The notes under the pieces: model-generated
What the model was told of the DNA's origin: nothing
The model's input: only the letters and a program-made list of their open reading frames with translations
Database searches by the model: none
Assembly: GCF_003860405.1 (NCBI RefSeq)
Contig: NZ_CP034170.1
Location: 2,914,001-2,978,000, forward strand
Direction of reading: 5' to 3'
Length of the DNA: 64,000 nt
DNA from: Nakamurella antarctica
GTDB lineage: Bacteria > Actinomycetota > Actinomycetes > Mycobacteriales > Nakamurellaceae
Program-made: the position numbers and the translations under genes
In this document: piece after piece, positions 1 to 8,608 of the stretch
Position numbering within the stretch: the first letter of the stretch is position 1
Layout: each line of letters begins with the position of its first letter

Positions 1-119
1 TGATCTGTTAACGATTGTCCGGTCCCGGGTACTCACTATCTCAGCACCGCTCATTTAAGCACCGCTAGTTTCGACACCACTACATTGAAGACACCGGCAC
101 CAACTCACAAGGGGACACA

Positions 120-281
120 ATGGCATTTTTAGGTAAGACAGCTCTTCTGGGCACGCTCATGACGTTCGCGAGGAGCCAAAAAGGCCGGGAGCTGGCAGCC
201 AAGGCAAAAACTGTCGCGATGGACCCGGAAAACCAGCGCAAAGCCAAAGAGTTCGGCCGGAAGATCACGAAGAAGCGGTAA
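120..281 (+). CDS. Small basic hypothetical protein (53 aa)
   Basis: An ATG at 120 is preceded by an AAGGGGA ribosome binding site at good spacing and opens a 53-codon frame ending in TAA at 279–281. The product starts with a short hydrophobic stretch (residues 1–16, containing FLGKTALLGTLM) and then becomes strongly basic, ending KKR. I do not recognise the family; small Lys/Arg-rich proteins of this size are common in actinobacteria. It is convergent with the lipoate ligase gene, whose end lies 15 bases away. Start, length and binding site are seen; any function is unknown. Confidence 0.6.
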   Translation: MAFLGKTALLGTLMTFARSQKGRELAAKAKTVAMDPENQRKAKEFGRKITKKR

Positions 282-295
282 TCGCCGTCCCAGGG

Positions 296-1378
296 TTAGG
301 GAACGTAGTTCGTCCATTCCGGGCTGGAGAACTTCGATGCCGCAAGAGCTTCGCTTTCGACTAACGTTGCGTCATCGAGCTGGGTATCGGTTAGTCCGTA
401 TCGCGCTCGGAAAAACGCTATGAATGCGGCGATGATGTCTTCCCGAGGCAGCCCCGATTGTGAGCGCATCGGATCGACTCGTTTGTTGGCGCTCTTAATA
501 CCTTTATCGGAAAGCTTTTCACGGCCGATACGCAGCACGTCGAGCATCTTGTCCGCGTTGATGTCGTAGGCCATCGTGACGTGGTGCAGCACAGCGCCGT
601 TCGTAAGTCGCTTCTGCGCGGCGCCGGCGATTTTGCCTGCGGGGGAGGCGATGTCGTTGAGCGAGACATAGCTGGCTTTGATGCCGAGTTCGGCCAGAGC
701 GCCCAGCACCCAGTCGTCAAGGAACGCGTAGGAAGCCGCGAACGAAAGTCCCTCCACCAGCGAACCGGGGACGTACAGCGAATAGGTGATGGTGTTGCCG
801 GGCTCAACGAACATCGCGCCGCCGCCGGAAATGCGGCGTACGACCGTGACGTCGTGCCGGGCCGCGGCCTCCAGGTCCACCTCGTTGGTCACGGACTGGA
901 AGGACCCCAGGATGACGGCATTGGACGCCCAGTCCCAGATCCGCAGCGCGGGTGGCCTCGTGCCAGCGCCGACCTGACGAAGCAGCACCTCGTCGAGCGC
1001 CATCTGCATCGCCGGATGCTGCGGACCAGCTTGGATCAGCTGGAAATCATGGTCCCACCAGCTGGTGGCCCGGCCGAGTGCGCGGCGCACGGCCACAGCA
1101 ACGGATTCCGGGGTGAAGCCGGTGAGCACCACCTCGGGTGCTAGTGCCGCGGTGATGGCGGCGCTCATCCCGGCGACGTCCGTAGTGGCTGGCATCCCGG
1201 TCAGCGACCGGTTGATGTCAAGCAGCGCGTCATCGGGTTCGAGGAAGAAGTCACCGGAAATGGCAACTCTGCTCAACGTTTGGGTTGTCTCGTCAACCTC
1301 GACGTCAGCTGCTACGAGCTTGCCGCCGGGGACCTTGTATTCACCATGCACCCTTCCGACCTTAGACCCGTCGGCCAT
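296..1378 (-). CDS. lplA: Lipoate–protein ligase A family protein
   Basis: 360 aa. Residues about 105–350 form the BPL/LplA/LipB catalytic domain, which activates lipoate with ATP and attaches it to a lysine of E2 or GcvH lipoyl domains in the cytoplasm. The signature RRISGGGAMF (RRxSGGGxxF) and the later AGKIAGAAQKR segment, which carries the catalytic lysine, are visible. Residues 1–95 resemble the LplA accessory domain (KVPGGKLV, then ISGDFFLEP), placed in front of the catalytic domain rather than behind it as in Escherichia coli LplA. It diverges from csoR, and its first codons reach the csoR promoter. The start has no strong ribosome binding site. Octanoyl transfer rather than free lipoate use cannot be excluded. 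Confidence 0.85.
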   Translation of the reverse strand: MADGSKVGRVHGEYKVPGGKLVAADVEVDETTQTLSRVAISGDFFLEPDDALLDINRSLTGMPATTDVAGMSAAITAALAPEVVLTGFTPESVAVAVRRALGRATSWWDHDFQLIQAGPQHPAMQMALDEVLLRQVGAGTRPPALRIWDWASNAVILGSFQSVTNEVDLEAAARHDVTVVRRISGGGAMFVEPGNTITYSLYVPGSLVEGLSFAASYAFLDDWVLGALAELGIKASYVSLNDIASPAGKIAGAAQKRLTNGAVLHHVTMAYDINADKMLDVLRIGREKLSDKGIKSANKRVDPMRSQSGLPREDIIAAFIAFFRARYGLTDTQLDDATLVESEALAASKFSSPEWTNYVP

Positions 1379-1412
1379 TGGGACGTGCTTTGTCTCACTC
1401 CCCTCCGGGCCG

Positions 1413-1429
1413 GTACCCTACGGGGGTAT
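1413..1429 (+). promoter_or_regulatory. CsoR operator (copper-responsive)
   Basis: The 17 bases GTACCCTACGGGGGTAT, 11 bases upstream of the csoR ATG, form the inverted repeat TACCC–3 nt–GGGGGTA. This is the G/C-tract operator type bound by CsoR repressors. The position implies autoregulation of csoR-copZ-copA; the divergent lplA start is also close by. Binding itself is inferred. Confidence 0.75.
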
Positions 1430-1439
1430 AGTTCCTTTC

Positions 1440-1778
1440 ATGACGAGCAGCACCCATCCTGACGCAGGCGCCGAGCCGACGCGGGCACACGCCACCCCCT
1501 ACGGCTACATCGGCCGCAAGGACGACTACCTCAAACGGCTACGCCGGATTGAGGGCCAAGCTCGCGGCCTGCAGCGCATGGTCGACGGCGAAGAGTATTG
1601 CATCGATATTTTGACGCAGGTGTCCGCGATGACGAAGGCGCTGCAGTCGGTCGCGTTGGGATTACTCGAGGAGCACTTAAGCCACTGCGTGGTCCAGGCA
1701 GCTATCGCCGGCGGCCCTGAAGCGCAGGCAAAAGTAAAAGAAGCATCCGATGCCATCGCCCGGCTTGTCCGGTCATAA
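1440..1778 (+). CDS. csoR: Copper-sensing repressor CsoR
   Basis: 112 aa, DUF156/CsoR family: an all-helical cytoplasmic repressor that releases DNA on binding Cu(I). The copper ligands are present with canonical spacing: Cys54, His79 and Cys83 match the C-x24-H-x3-C pattern of Mycobacterium tuberculosis CsoR (C36, H61, C65). The family motif RLRRIEGQARGLQRMV is at residues 33–48. ATG 1440 directly follows the operator and promoter. It leads an operon with the copper chaperone and the copper ATPase, so its role in copper efflux control is well supported. Confidence 0.95.
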   Translation: MTSSTHPDAGAEPTRAHATPYGYIGRKDDYLKRLRRIEGQARGLQRMVDGEEYCIDILTQVSAMTKALQSVALGLLEEHLSHCVVQAAIAGGPEAQAKVKEASDAIARLVRS

Positions 1779-1812
1779 AACCTATGAAGCACCATCACTA
1801 CAAGGAGCAAAC

Positions 1813-2019
1813 ATGAGCACCCAGTCCTACACCGTCACCGGAATGACCTGCGGCCACTGCGTTTCTTCGGTCACCGAAGAAGTCAGCGAGATCCCAGGCG
1901 TCAGTGATGTGTCTGTGACGTTGGAATCAGGGAACCTGGAATTCACCAGCGCCAGCCCCGTCGATGACGCCACCGTCGCGGCCGCCGTAGAAGAGGCCGG
2001 TTACCAGCTCGCCCTGTAG
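1813..2019 (+). CDS. copZ: Copper chaperone CopZ (HMA domain)
   Basis: 68 aa, a single heavy-metal-associated domain with the Cu(I)-binding motif MTCGHC at residues 11–16. It carries Cu(I) in the cytoplasm and hands it to CopA. The start has an AGGAG sequence nine bases upstream. It lies 34 bases after csoR and 62 bases before copA, in a standard copper efflux operon. Length and motif are typical. Confidence 0.93.
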   Translation: MSTQSYTVTGMTCGHCVSSVTEEVSEIPGVSDVSVTLESGNLEFTSASPVDDATVAAAVEEAGYQLAL

Positions 2020-2081
2020 TACCCAGCGCCGGCGGTGCAGCGGCGCAAGAAGTTCCGCGCGCAATGTCAGGAGTATCAGAA

Positions 2082-4343
2082 ATGACTATCCCCCAAGTCC
2101 AGACCGATTCACTTGAGCTGACCATCGGCGGCATGACGTGCGCTTCGTGCGCCATGCGGATCGAGAAGAAGCTCAACAAAATGACCGGCGTCAGCGCCAC
2201 CGTCAACTACGCGACCGAAAAGGCTCGGGTCAGCTTTGGCGACGGTGTCGCAGCGCAGGACTTGATCGCGACCGTCGAAAGCGCTGGCTACACAGCGACT
2301 CTGCCGGCTCCGCCGCGCACCGAATCAAATCAGCCCGCGGCGGAGCCGGACGAGGTTGCCGCGCTCCGTCAGCGCGTCCTCGTCTCTCTGGTCCTGACAG
2401 TGCCCGTTGTGCTGATGGCGATGATTCCGCCGCTGCAGTTCACCAACTGGCAGTGGCTGTCGTTGACATTAGCTGCGCCCGTGGTGATCTGGGGCGCACT
2501 CCCCTTCCACCGGGCGGCATGGGTCAACCTGCGGCACGGGGCTACGACCATGGACACCCTGATCTCGATGGGCACCTTGGCCGCACTCGGATGGTCCGTC
2601 TACGCACTATTTTTCGGCCACGCCGGAATGCCAGGGATGAAACACCCCTTCGAGTTCACCGTGGCCCGATCCGATGGCAGCAGCAATATTTATCTCGAAG
2701 CAGCAAGCGCTGTCACGCTTTTCATCCTGGCGGGCCGTTATTTTGAAGTGCGATCCAAGAAGCAAGCCGGGGCGGCTCTGCACGCGCTGCTGGAACTCGG
2801 CGCTCGCGATGTGGCCGTCATTCGCGGCGGCGGCGAGGTTCGGATCCCGATAGAACAACTCGTCGTTGGCGATACGTTCCGCGTGCGACCGGGCGAGAAG
2901 ATTGCCACCGACGGCGTTGTCGTCGACGGGAACTCCGCGGTCGACGCCTCCATGTTGACGGGTGAGTCCGTTCCTGTCGAGGTGGGCCCCGGCGACAAGA
3001 TCGCCGGCGGGTGCATCAACGTGGGTGGTTTGATCACCGTCACAGCAGCTCAAGTGGGCGCGGATACGCAGCTGGCACAGATGGCCCGACTGGTCACGGA
3101 CGCGCAAACGGGCAAGGCTCAAGTCCAGCGTCTAGCCGACCGGATTTCGACGTTCTTCGTGCCCATCGTGATCGCGTTGTCGCTCGCGACCTTGGTGACG
3201 TGGTTACTCGTTGGCGGCGGCGCCGCGGCCGCATTCACCGCCGCCGTCGCGGTGCTGATCATCGCGTGCCCCTGCGCCCTCGGCTTGGCCACCCCCACCG
3301 CGCTCTTGGTCGGAACCGGTAGGGGCGCTCAACTCGGAATCTTGATCAAGGGCCCCGAAATCCTGGAGTCGACTCGGCAGGTGGATACCATCCTGCTCGA
3401 CAAGACCGGCACCATCACCACTGGAAAGATGGTCGTCCATGACGTCTTTGCCGGGGTTTCGAGCACCCGCGACGAGGTGTTGACCTACGCCGCGGCCTTG
3501 GAACACGGCTCCGAACACCCGATCGCACGAGCTATCGCGCAGCAGGGGGAAGCCGAATTCGGACAGCTCATCCCGGTTCGGAATTTTTCCAACATCGCGG
3601 GTCAGGGTGTCACCGGCCGGCTTGAAATAGGCGGCGAGACAGTCGAGATGACGGCTGGCCGCGCCTCGTTGTTCAGCCCGCTCTCCCCGGAGCTCGGCGA
3701 GCAGTTCGCTGCCGCTCAAGCCTTGGGCCGCACCGTCATTGTTATTGGGCGAGCGGGAGCCAGCGACGCTGCTGGCGTTCTGCCCGTCGCCTTTGGCGTC
3801 ATCAGCGTCGGCGACAGCGTGAAACCGACGTCCGTGCAGGCAGTCTCCGAGCTGCTGGCACTGGGGCTGACGCCAATCCTGCTGACCGGCGACAACGCTG
3901 CGGCTGCTCATTCGGTCGCCGCAGAAGTCGGCATCAGCGAGGTCATCGCCGAGGTACTCCCCGCCGACAAGGTGGCTGCAGTAAAGAAGTTGCAGGCGCA
4001 AGGCAAGGTGGTCGCGATGGTTGGCGACGGCGTCAACGATGCTGCGGCGCTCGCGCAGGCCGACCTCGGCTTGGCGATGGGCACCGGAACCGACGTGGCC
4101 ATCCAGGCATCAGACCTCACGTTGGTGCGCGGCGATCTTCGCTCCGCCGCCCAGGCGATCCGGCTGTCTAGGCGCACCCTGGGGACCATCAAAGGCAACC
4201 TGTTCTGGGCCTTCGCCTACAACGTGGCCGCGATCCCGCTGGCGGCGCTGGGGTTGCTCAACCCGATGCTGGCCGGGGCGGCGATGGCGCTGAGTTCGGT
4301 GTTCGTCGTGTCAAACAGCCTGCGGCTGCGCCGGTTTCGGTAG
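2082..4343 (+). CDS. copA: Copper-exporting P1B-type ATPase CopA
   Basis: 753 aa from ATG 2082, chosen over 2064 because CAGGAG lies eight bases before it. One N-terminal HMA domain carries MTCASC (residues 18–23). The P-type ATPase core shows the TGES actuator motif, the transmembrane metal site CPC at 396–398, the phosphorylated Asp440 in DKTGT, an SEHP nucleotide-domain motif and GDGVND at 648–653. CPC with the HMA domain and the csoR/copZ context indicates Cu(I) export across the membrane. The 3' end is hydrophobic, with the usual final helix pair. Confidence 0.95.
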   Translation: MTIPQVQTDSLELTIGGMTCASCAMRIEKKLNKMTGVSATVNYATEKARVSFGDGVAAQDLIATVESAGYTATLPAPPRTESNQPAAEPDEVAALRQRVLVSLVLTVPVVLMAMIPPLQFTNWQWLSLTLAAPVVIWGALPFHRAAWVNLRHGATTMDTLISMGTLAALGWSVYALFFGHAGMPGMKHPFEFTVARSDGSSNIYLEAASAVTLFILAGRYFEVRSKKQAGAALHALLELGARDVAVIRGGGEVRIPIEQLVVGDTFRVRPGEKIATDGVVVDGNSAVDASMLTGESVPVEVGPGDKIAGGCINVGGLITVTAAQVGADTQLAQMARLVTDAQTGKAQVQRLADRISTFFVPIVIALSLATLVTWLLVGGGAAAAFTAAVAVLIIACPCALGLATPTALLVGTGRGAQLGILIKGPEILESTRQVDTILLDKTGTITTGKMVVHDVFAGVSSTRDEVLTYAAALEHGSEHPIARAIAQQGEAEFGQLIPVRNFSNIAGQGVTGRLEIGGETVEMTAGRASLFSPLSPELGEQFAAAQALGRTVIVIGRAGASDAAGVLPVAFGVISVGDSVKPTSVQAVSELLALGLTPILLTGDNAAAAHSVAAEVGISEVIAEVLPADKVAAVKKLQAQGKVVAMVGDGVNDAAALAQADLGLAMGTGTDVAIQASDLTLVRGDLRSAAQAIRLSRRTLGTIKGNLFWAFAYNVAAIPLAALGLLNPMLAGAAMALSSVFVVSNSLRLRRFR

Positions 4344-4367
4344 TTTCGCCGAGGGGTCTGCTGGGAT

Positions 4368-4586
4368 GTGAGCGCAGATCCCTTCGCCCCACATCTGGCC
4401 GAAGTCGGACAGACAGGCAACGAATCATGGTTTGTCCTGGCCGATCCAGAAGAGAACGAGTTTTGCTTACTCAGGATGCAGTTGGCGGAACTTTCGGGCC
4501 TTCCTTACGCCTTTGCCTGCATAGCTGTTCACTTCCAGTTGTCTGCGCTACGTGCAAGATGGTGGCACCCCCGCTGTGCTGATTAG
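4368..4586 (+). pseudogene. Remnant of a VOC/glyoxalase-like protein
   Basis: The frame reads SWFVLADPEENEFCLL, which looks like the C-terminal strand of a glyoxalase/VOC domain (usual form VLADPEGNEFCLL). Only about 35 residues match; the N-terminal module and metal-binding half are missing, the first codon has no ribosome binding site, and the translation degenerates after residue 45. I read it as the 3' relic of a lost gene just behind copA. From 4587 to 5044 I see no supportable gene; an 89-codon minus-strand frame (4583–4852) has no strong start and no recognisable domain. Confidence 0.45.
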
Positions 4587-5044
4587 ACAAGCGCGTGGGT
4601 CCACTGTCCGAGCTCGCTCAGGATTGCCATCACCTCGCTGAGCGCCATTCCGGTCTGCGCGCTCATTTCGTTCGTCGCGATGTCACCATGCCACGATGTC
4701 TGTCTGACCCCAGAACGTGAATCACTGATCATGGCCCCGTCCGCGGTTGGTCTACGGGAGCGATGAGGGTCAGGTAAATCATCGCCGCGGACGCGGACGG
4801 TGTCAGGGGTTATCGCCGAAAGCGTCAGCGATCTCGCTGTTACCCAACGCATCGGCCTTCTAGATCTGGTTCGGAGTTCTCAATCTGGTAGTCGGGCTCA
4901 TCAGCGAGCCTCGTCATCTTGAAGCAGCATAGTGACCGCGTCCGGATCAATACAGAATCGGACTCCGCCCGTCAAAACGTCCACAGATGCCAGCACGGGC
5001 GCTCGGGGTTTCGAGCTGAAACGTTTTCAGACGGAGATCTCAAC

Positions 5045-5824
5045 CTATCTGACGCCGAAGCCACCGTTGCTGCAGAGCACTTGGCCGTTCACCCAGGACC
5101 CTTGGGGAGAGAGCAGGAAGCGAACCAGATCAGCGATGTCGTGCTGCGTGCCGAGGCGACCGGCGGGAGTTTGGCTGATCACCGACGTGCGGAGCGCAGA
5201 ATCCATCCAACCAGTATCGATTGGTCCGGGGTTGATGACGTTCGCTCTCACGCCCTGTCCACCAAGCTCCACAGCTGCGGCTTTCACGATCCGATCGAGC
5301 GCACCTTTGCTTGCCCCGTACGGCAGGTTGTTCACCGTGTGGTCGCTCGTCAGCGCAACAATATGCCCACCCACGGCGCCTGCCGGGACACCGCCAGGGA
5401 GTTGCTCCGCAAAGGACTTGATCAGAAGCCAGATAGCGCGAGAGTTCACTGCGAAATGACGGTCCCAACTTTCGACGTCGGTCGTCAAAATCGAACTGTC
5501 CACCGATTCGCAGTGCGACATCACCAGCCCTGTCACGGGACCGATATTCTGTGCCGCCCGCAAAAGATTGGCAGGGGTGGCCGGGTCACTCAGGTCTCCG
5601 GGGACTAGTTCGACTGTGACCCCCAGGGCTCGACATTCTTCTGCCACGGTTGCGGGATCATCCGACGTGCGTTCAAGACCGATCCGGTCGTCATACGGTT
5701 GCCAATAGTTGAGCGCGAGGTTCCAACCATCCTGCGCAAGACCAACCGCGAGACCGGCGCCAATCGAGCGCCGCCGGCCGACCCCGGTGATTACTGCGAC
5801 GCGATCGCTACCTGTGCAGGTCAT
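5045..5824 (-). CDS. SDR-family NAD(P)-dependent oxidoreductase
   Basis: 259 aa from ATG 5824. Short-chain dehydrogenase/reductase fold: a Gly-rich nucleotide loop TGVGRRRSIGAG at residues 13–24, a catalytic Ser in ALTSDH, the YGASK active-site motif (Y-x3-K) and NPGPIDTGW after it. It ends NGQVLCSNGGFG, the usual C-terminal signature of 3-oxoacyl-ACP reductase-like members. The basic stretch after the first glycine would favour NADPH. The frame is open for another 52 codons upstream, but that stretch (rich in Cys and Arg) does not look like SDR sequence. The substrate is not predictable; no partner gene is adjacent. Confidence 0.85.
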   Translation of the reverse strand: MTCTGSDRVAVITGVGRRRSIGAGLAVGLAQDGWNLALNYWQPYDDRIGLERTSDDPATVAEECRALGVTVELVPGDLSDPATPANLLRAAQNIGPVTGLVMSHCESVDSSILTTDVESWDRHFAVNSRAIWLLIKSFAEQLPGGVPAGAVGGHIVALTSDHTVNNLPYGASKGALDRIVKAAAVELGGQGVRANVINPGPIDTGWMDSALRTSVISQTPAGRLGTQHDIADLVRFLLSPQGSWVNGQVLCSNGGFGVR

Positions 5825-6195
5825 GGACGAAAGACTACGCAACAAGGTTCGGCAAACTTCGAGGTCAAGCCATATCCGCTGGCGCTGAAGAGCGTGAACA
5901 CAGACATGCACAGCAAGATCTGGGTCGCCATCCTGCCGCGAGAACGGTGCTGTAGCAGCACTTCCCGGGCAGCAACACACCTAAGATTCACTGCAAGCGT
6001 CAAGCCCGCAGATCCACATCCATCTCCTCATCGCTTGATGCCGTCACCGACTGCGCACGCGGTTTCTCGGGCCGCCAGAATCACGGCCGCGACGGCGACG
6101 GTCTAAATGTGACGTCCAGATACGGCGGAGTCGAAGACTGACCGCTGCAGTGGATCCACTGACGATGTTCCTTGGTTTTTGACCGGCGACGGCGC
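5825..6195. other. Intergenic region without a supported gene
   Basis: 371 bases between the SDR start and the MarR end. Frames crossing it are shadows of neighbours or lack a ribosome binding site. No hairpin with a T-run and no repeat was seen. It must contain the SDR promoter, but no convincing −35/−10 pair stands out. Confidence 0.5.
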
Positions 6196-6693
6196 TCACC
6201 AACCGAGGGCGGCGGCATCCGCGTCGGTGTGCGGTTCGTGCGCGGCGTCGGCAAACGATCGCAGTGCCTGTACCAGGTCCGCACGGTGCTCGACATTCAT
6301 CCCGCGAACGACCGCCGCAATCTCCCGCCGCCTGCGGGCGGTGACCTTCCGGACTACCTTCGTGCCGTCGCCGGTCAGTCCAAGCAAGACCTCGCGACGG
6401 TCGTCTGGGTTCTCCCGGCGGGTGACGAGGTCGACGGCGAGCAGCCGGTCGATCATTCGTAGCGCCGTCGAAGGGGTTACGTCCAACAGTTCGGCCAGAC
6501 GCCCCAGATTGATCTGTCCGTGCGCCCCAAGGACCACCAACGTACGGAACTGCGCGAGCGTCACCGTCTCTTCCACTATTGCGAGAGACCGAGCGGCAAC
6601 CCCCACCAGCACCCGTGACGCGGTCAGCACCGCAGACACCACGTCGTCAACTTCCGAGGCGCTCGCAGCCCCGAACGTACTCCTCATGCCCAT
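6196..6693 (-). CDS. MarR-family transcriptional regulator
   Basis: 165 aa. Winged-helix MarR domain: the recognition-helix region reads LAELLDVTPSTALRMIDRLLAVDLVTRR and the wing reads NPDDRREVLLGLT, both characteristic. MarR proteins act as cytoplasmic dimers, usually repressing themselves and a divergent gene until a small ligand binds. Here the divergent neighbour is a ClC chloride transporter 55 bases away, and a short palindrome lies in that gap. The most likely role is control of the transporter; ligand unknown. Confidence 0.88.
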   Translation of the reverse strand: MGMRSTFGAASASEVDDVVSAVLTASRVLVGVAARSLAIVEETVTLAQFRTLVVLGAHGQINLGRLAELLDVTPSTALRMIDRLLAVDLVTRRENPDDRREVLLGLTGDGTKVVRKVTARRRREIAAVVRGMNVEHRADLVQALRSFADAAHEPHTDADAAALGW

Positions 6694-6733
6694 CGCCTGC
6701 CTCTGATTTGATTTCCATTAGTGACGCCAATGG

Positions 6734-6746
6734 TTGCATACTGCAA
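6734..6746. promoter_or_regulatory. Candidate MarR operator
   Basis: TTGCATACTGCAA is a perfect inverted repeat (TTGCA–3 nt–TGCAA) ending two bases before the ATG of the ClC gene and 41 bases from the marR start. Location in the divergent gap and size suit a MarR dimer site. It would block initiation of the transporter mRNA. Binding is inferred. Confidence 0.45.
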
Positions 6747-6748
6747 AT

Positions 6749-8557
6749 ATGACCGACAATTCGAGGGCCTCCGGCCGAGGAGCAGGTGGGGCCCGCACTT
6801 TGCCGCTTCTTTCCGGCACCAGAAAAGGGCTCGCGCTGCTGCGGACCTCCGATACCGGACTACTGCTGCTCGCGCTGATCATCGGCGCCGGAGCAGGCCT
6901 TGGAGCCATCGCCTTTCGGTGGCTGATCCAGACCTTCACCCTCATCTTGTCCGGGCACGACGACTACTCCGGGCTCGGCAACGTCGCCAACCCGCATGTG
7001 CCCTGGCTGGGGAAATGGTTCGTGCTGCTGGCTCCTGTCGTCGCTGGGCTGCTCTACGGACCGCTCGTCTATTTTTTCGCCCGCGAAGCTCGCGGGCATG
7101 GCGTACCCGAGGTGATGTACGCCGTGGCACGCAAGGGTGGCCGGATTGCTCCTCAGGTTGCTGCCGTGAAGGCGCTTGCTTCGGCTTTATGCATTGGCGG
7201 GGGCGGGTCGGTGGGGCGCGAGGGGCCGATTGTGCAAATCGGGTCGGCACTGGGCTCTACCCTCGGCCGAGTCGTGAAGGTCACCGAGCCGCGAATGAAG
7301 GTGCTGGTCGCCTGCGGGGCAGCGGGTGGGATCGCCGCGACGTTCAACGCTCCGCTGGCTGGCGTGTTCTTCGCGATGGAGCTGATCCTGGCCAATTTCG
7401 CGGCCCAGTCTTTCGGGATGGTTGTGCTGTCCTCGGTCACTGCAAGTGTCATCGGCCGGGCGGCGCTGGGCAACGAGCCATTCCTCATCCTTCCGGAGTT
7501 CACGGTCGACCACCTGTCGCAGTACCTCTTCTTCGCGCTACTCGGTGTACTCGCGGGTGGCGTAGGCGTGGTGTTCACCAAGGTTTTGTACTGGATCGAG
7601 GACGCCTGCGACTGGGCGTGGCGCGGGCCGGAATGGCTGCGTCCGGCAGTCGGCGGACTGCTGCTCGGAGTGGTCCTACTACTGCTGCCGCAGATGTACG
7701 GCGTCGGTTACCCCGTACTCGGCAACGGAATCGCCGGCAACTACGCAACTGGCTTTCTGATCGTCCTCCTCATCGGCAAGGTCGTCGCCACCAGCCTGAC
7801 GATCGGTATCGGCGGCTCCGGCGGTGTCTTCGCACCGAGCCTGTTCATTGGGGCTGTGCTCGGCGCGGCCTACGGACAGGGACTCAACGACGTGGTTCCA
7901 GGTCTGGCCGGATCGGTTGGTGCCTACGGTTTGATTGGGATGGGTGCAGTATTCGCGGGGGCGTCGCGGGCACCGATCACAGCCGTGGTCATCATGTTCG
8001 AATTAACGGGCGAGTACAGCATTATTCTTCCGCTGATGGTGGCGATCGTATTGGCGACCGGCGTTAGCCACATCATGTCCGGCGACACGATCTACACCCT
8101 AAAACTGCGCCGACGCGGGGTGGACCTGTCTGCTCCTCCGCACGCGGAGGCCATGATGGGCGCTCCCGTTTCGCAGATTATGGAACCCACCGACGCAACC
8201 ATCGGGGAGCACGAAACCCTCGCGTCAGCAGTTGCTGCGCTATCCGTATCTCGTCATGGCCAATTGCCCGTGCTGAACGACGACGGTTTCTATCTCGGAG
8301 TCATCACCACCCGAACCGTCACGGAGGCGCTGGCCAGCGGTGACCGCGACGATGATCGGGTTGAGAACTGGATCGACAACACCGCTTCCGTTAATGCTGA
8401 TGAGACCATCGAGAGTGTGCTCGTGCGCCTAGAGGACGCGCAGGGGCCGCTGCCGGTGATGGACCCGGGTTTGGGTGTCGTGGTCGGATGGCTCAGCCAT
8501 CAGCAGTTGCTCACGAGTGTCTATCTGCCCAGGGGGTCGAATCCGCCCGGCGAATGA
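6749..8557 (+). CDS. ClC-family chloride transporter with CBS domains
   Basis: 602 aa from ATG 6749. Voltage-gated chloride channel fold (about residues 20–440, many membrane helices), then two CBS domains (about 470–590). The anion filter motifs GSVGREGP, with the external gating Glu, and GGSGGVFAPSLF are present. At the site of the internal proton Glu of E. coli ClcA the sequence FAMELIL has Leu after the first Glu, so coupling to protons could differ. CBS domains may sense adenine nucleotides. It is divergent from marR, which probably controls it. Confidence 0.9.
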   Translation: MTDNSRASGRGAGGARTLPLLSGTRKGLALLRTSDTGLLLLALIIGAGAGLGAIAFRWLIQTFTLILSGHDDYSGLGNVANPHVPWLGKWFVLLAPVVAGLLYGPLVYFFAREARGHGVPEVMYAVARKGGRIAPQVAAVKALASALCIGGGGSVGREGPIVQIGSALGSTLGRVVKVTEPRMKVLVACGAAGGIAATFNAPLAGVFFAMELILANFAAQSFGMVVLSSVTASVIGRAALGNEPFLILPEFTVDHLSQYLFFALLGVLAGGVGVVFTKVLYWIEDACDWAWRGPEWLRPAVGGLLLGVVLLLLPQMYGVGYPVLGNGIAGNYATGFLIVLLIGKVVATSLTIGIGGSGGVFAPSLFIGAVLGAAYGQGLNDVVPGLAGSVGAYGLIGMGAVFAGASRAPITAVVIMFELTGEYSIILPLMVAIVLATGVSHIMSGDTIYTLKLRRRGVDLSAPPHAEAMMGAPVSQIMEPTDATIGEHETLASAVAALSVSRHGQLPVLNDDGFYLGVITTRTVTEALASGDRDDDRVENWIDNTASVNADETIESVLVRLEDAQGPLPVMDPGLGVVVGWLSHQQLLTSVYLPRGSNPPGE

Positions 8558-8608
8558 CCCCCTGGCTTCGACGCCCAGCCCATCATCGAGATCAACGCCG
8601 CCGCTTCG

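Noticed and set aside
4583-4852. 89-codon minus-strand frame
   Set aside because: Weak start, no recognisable domain apart from a vague winged-helix-like end; not enough to call a gene.
6721-8067. Long plus-strand open frame (448 codons) overlapping the ClC gene
   Set aside because: It is the +1 shadow of the ClC coding sequence; the product is Arg/Gly/Ala-rich with no domain, whereas the ClC frame carries all family motifs.
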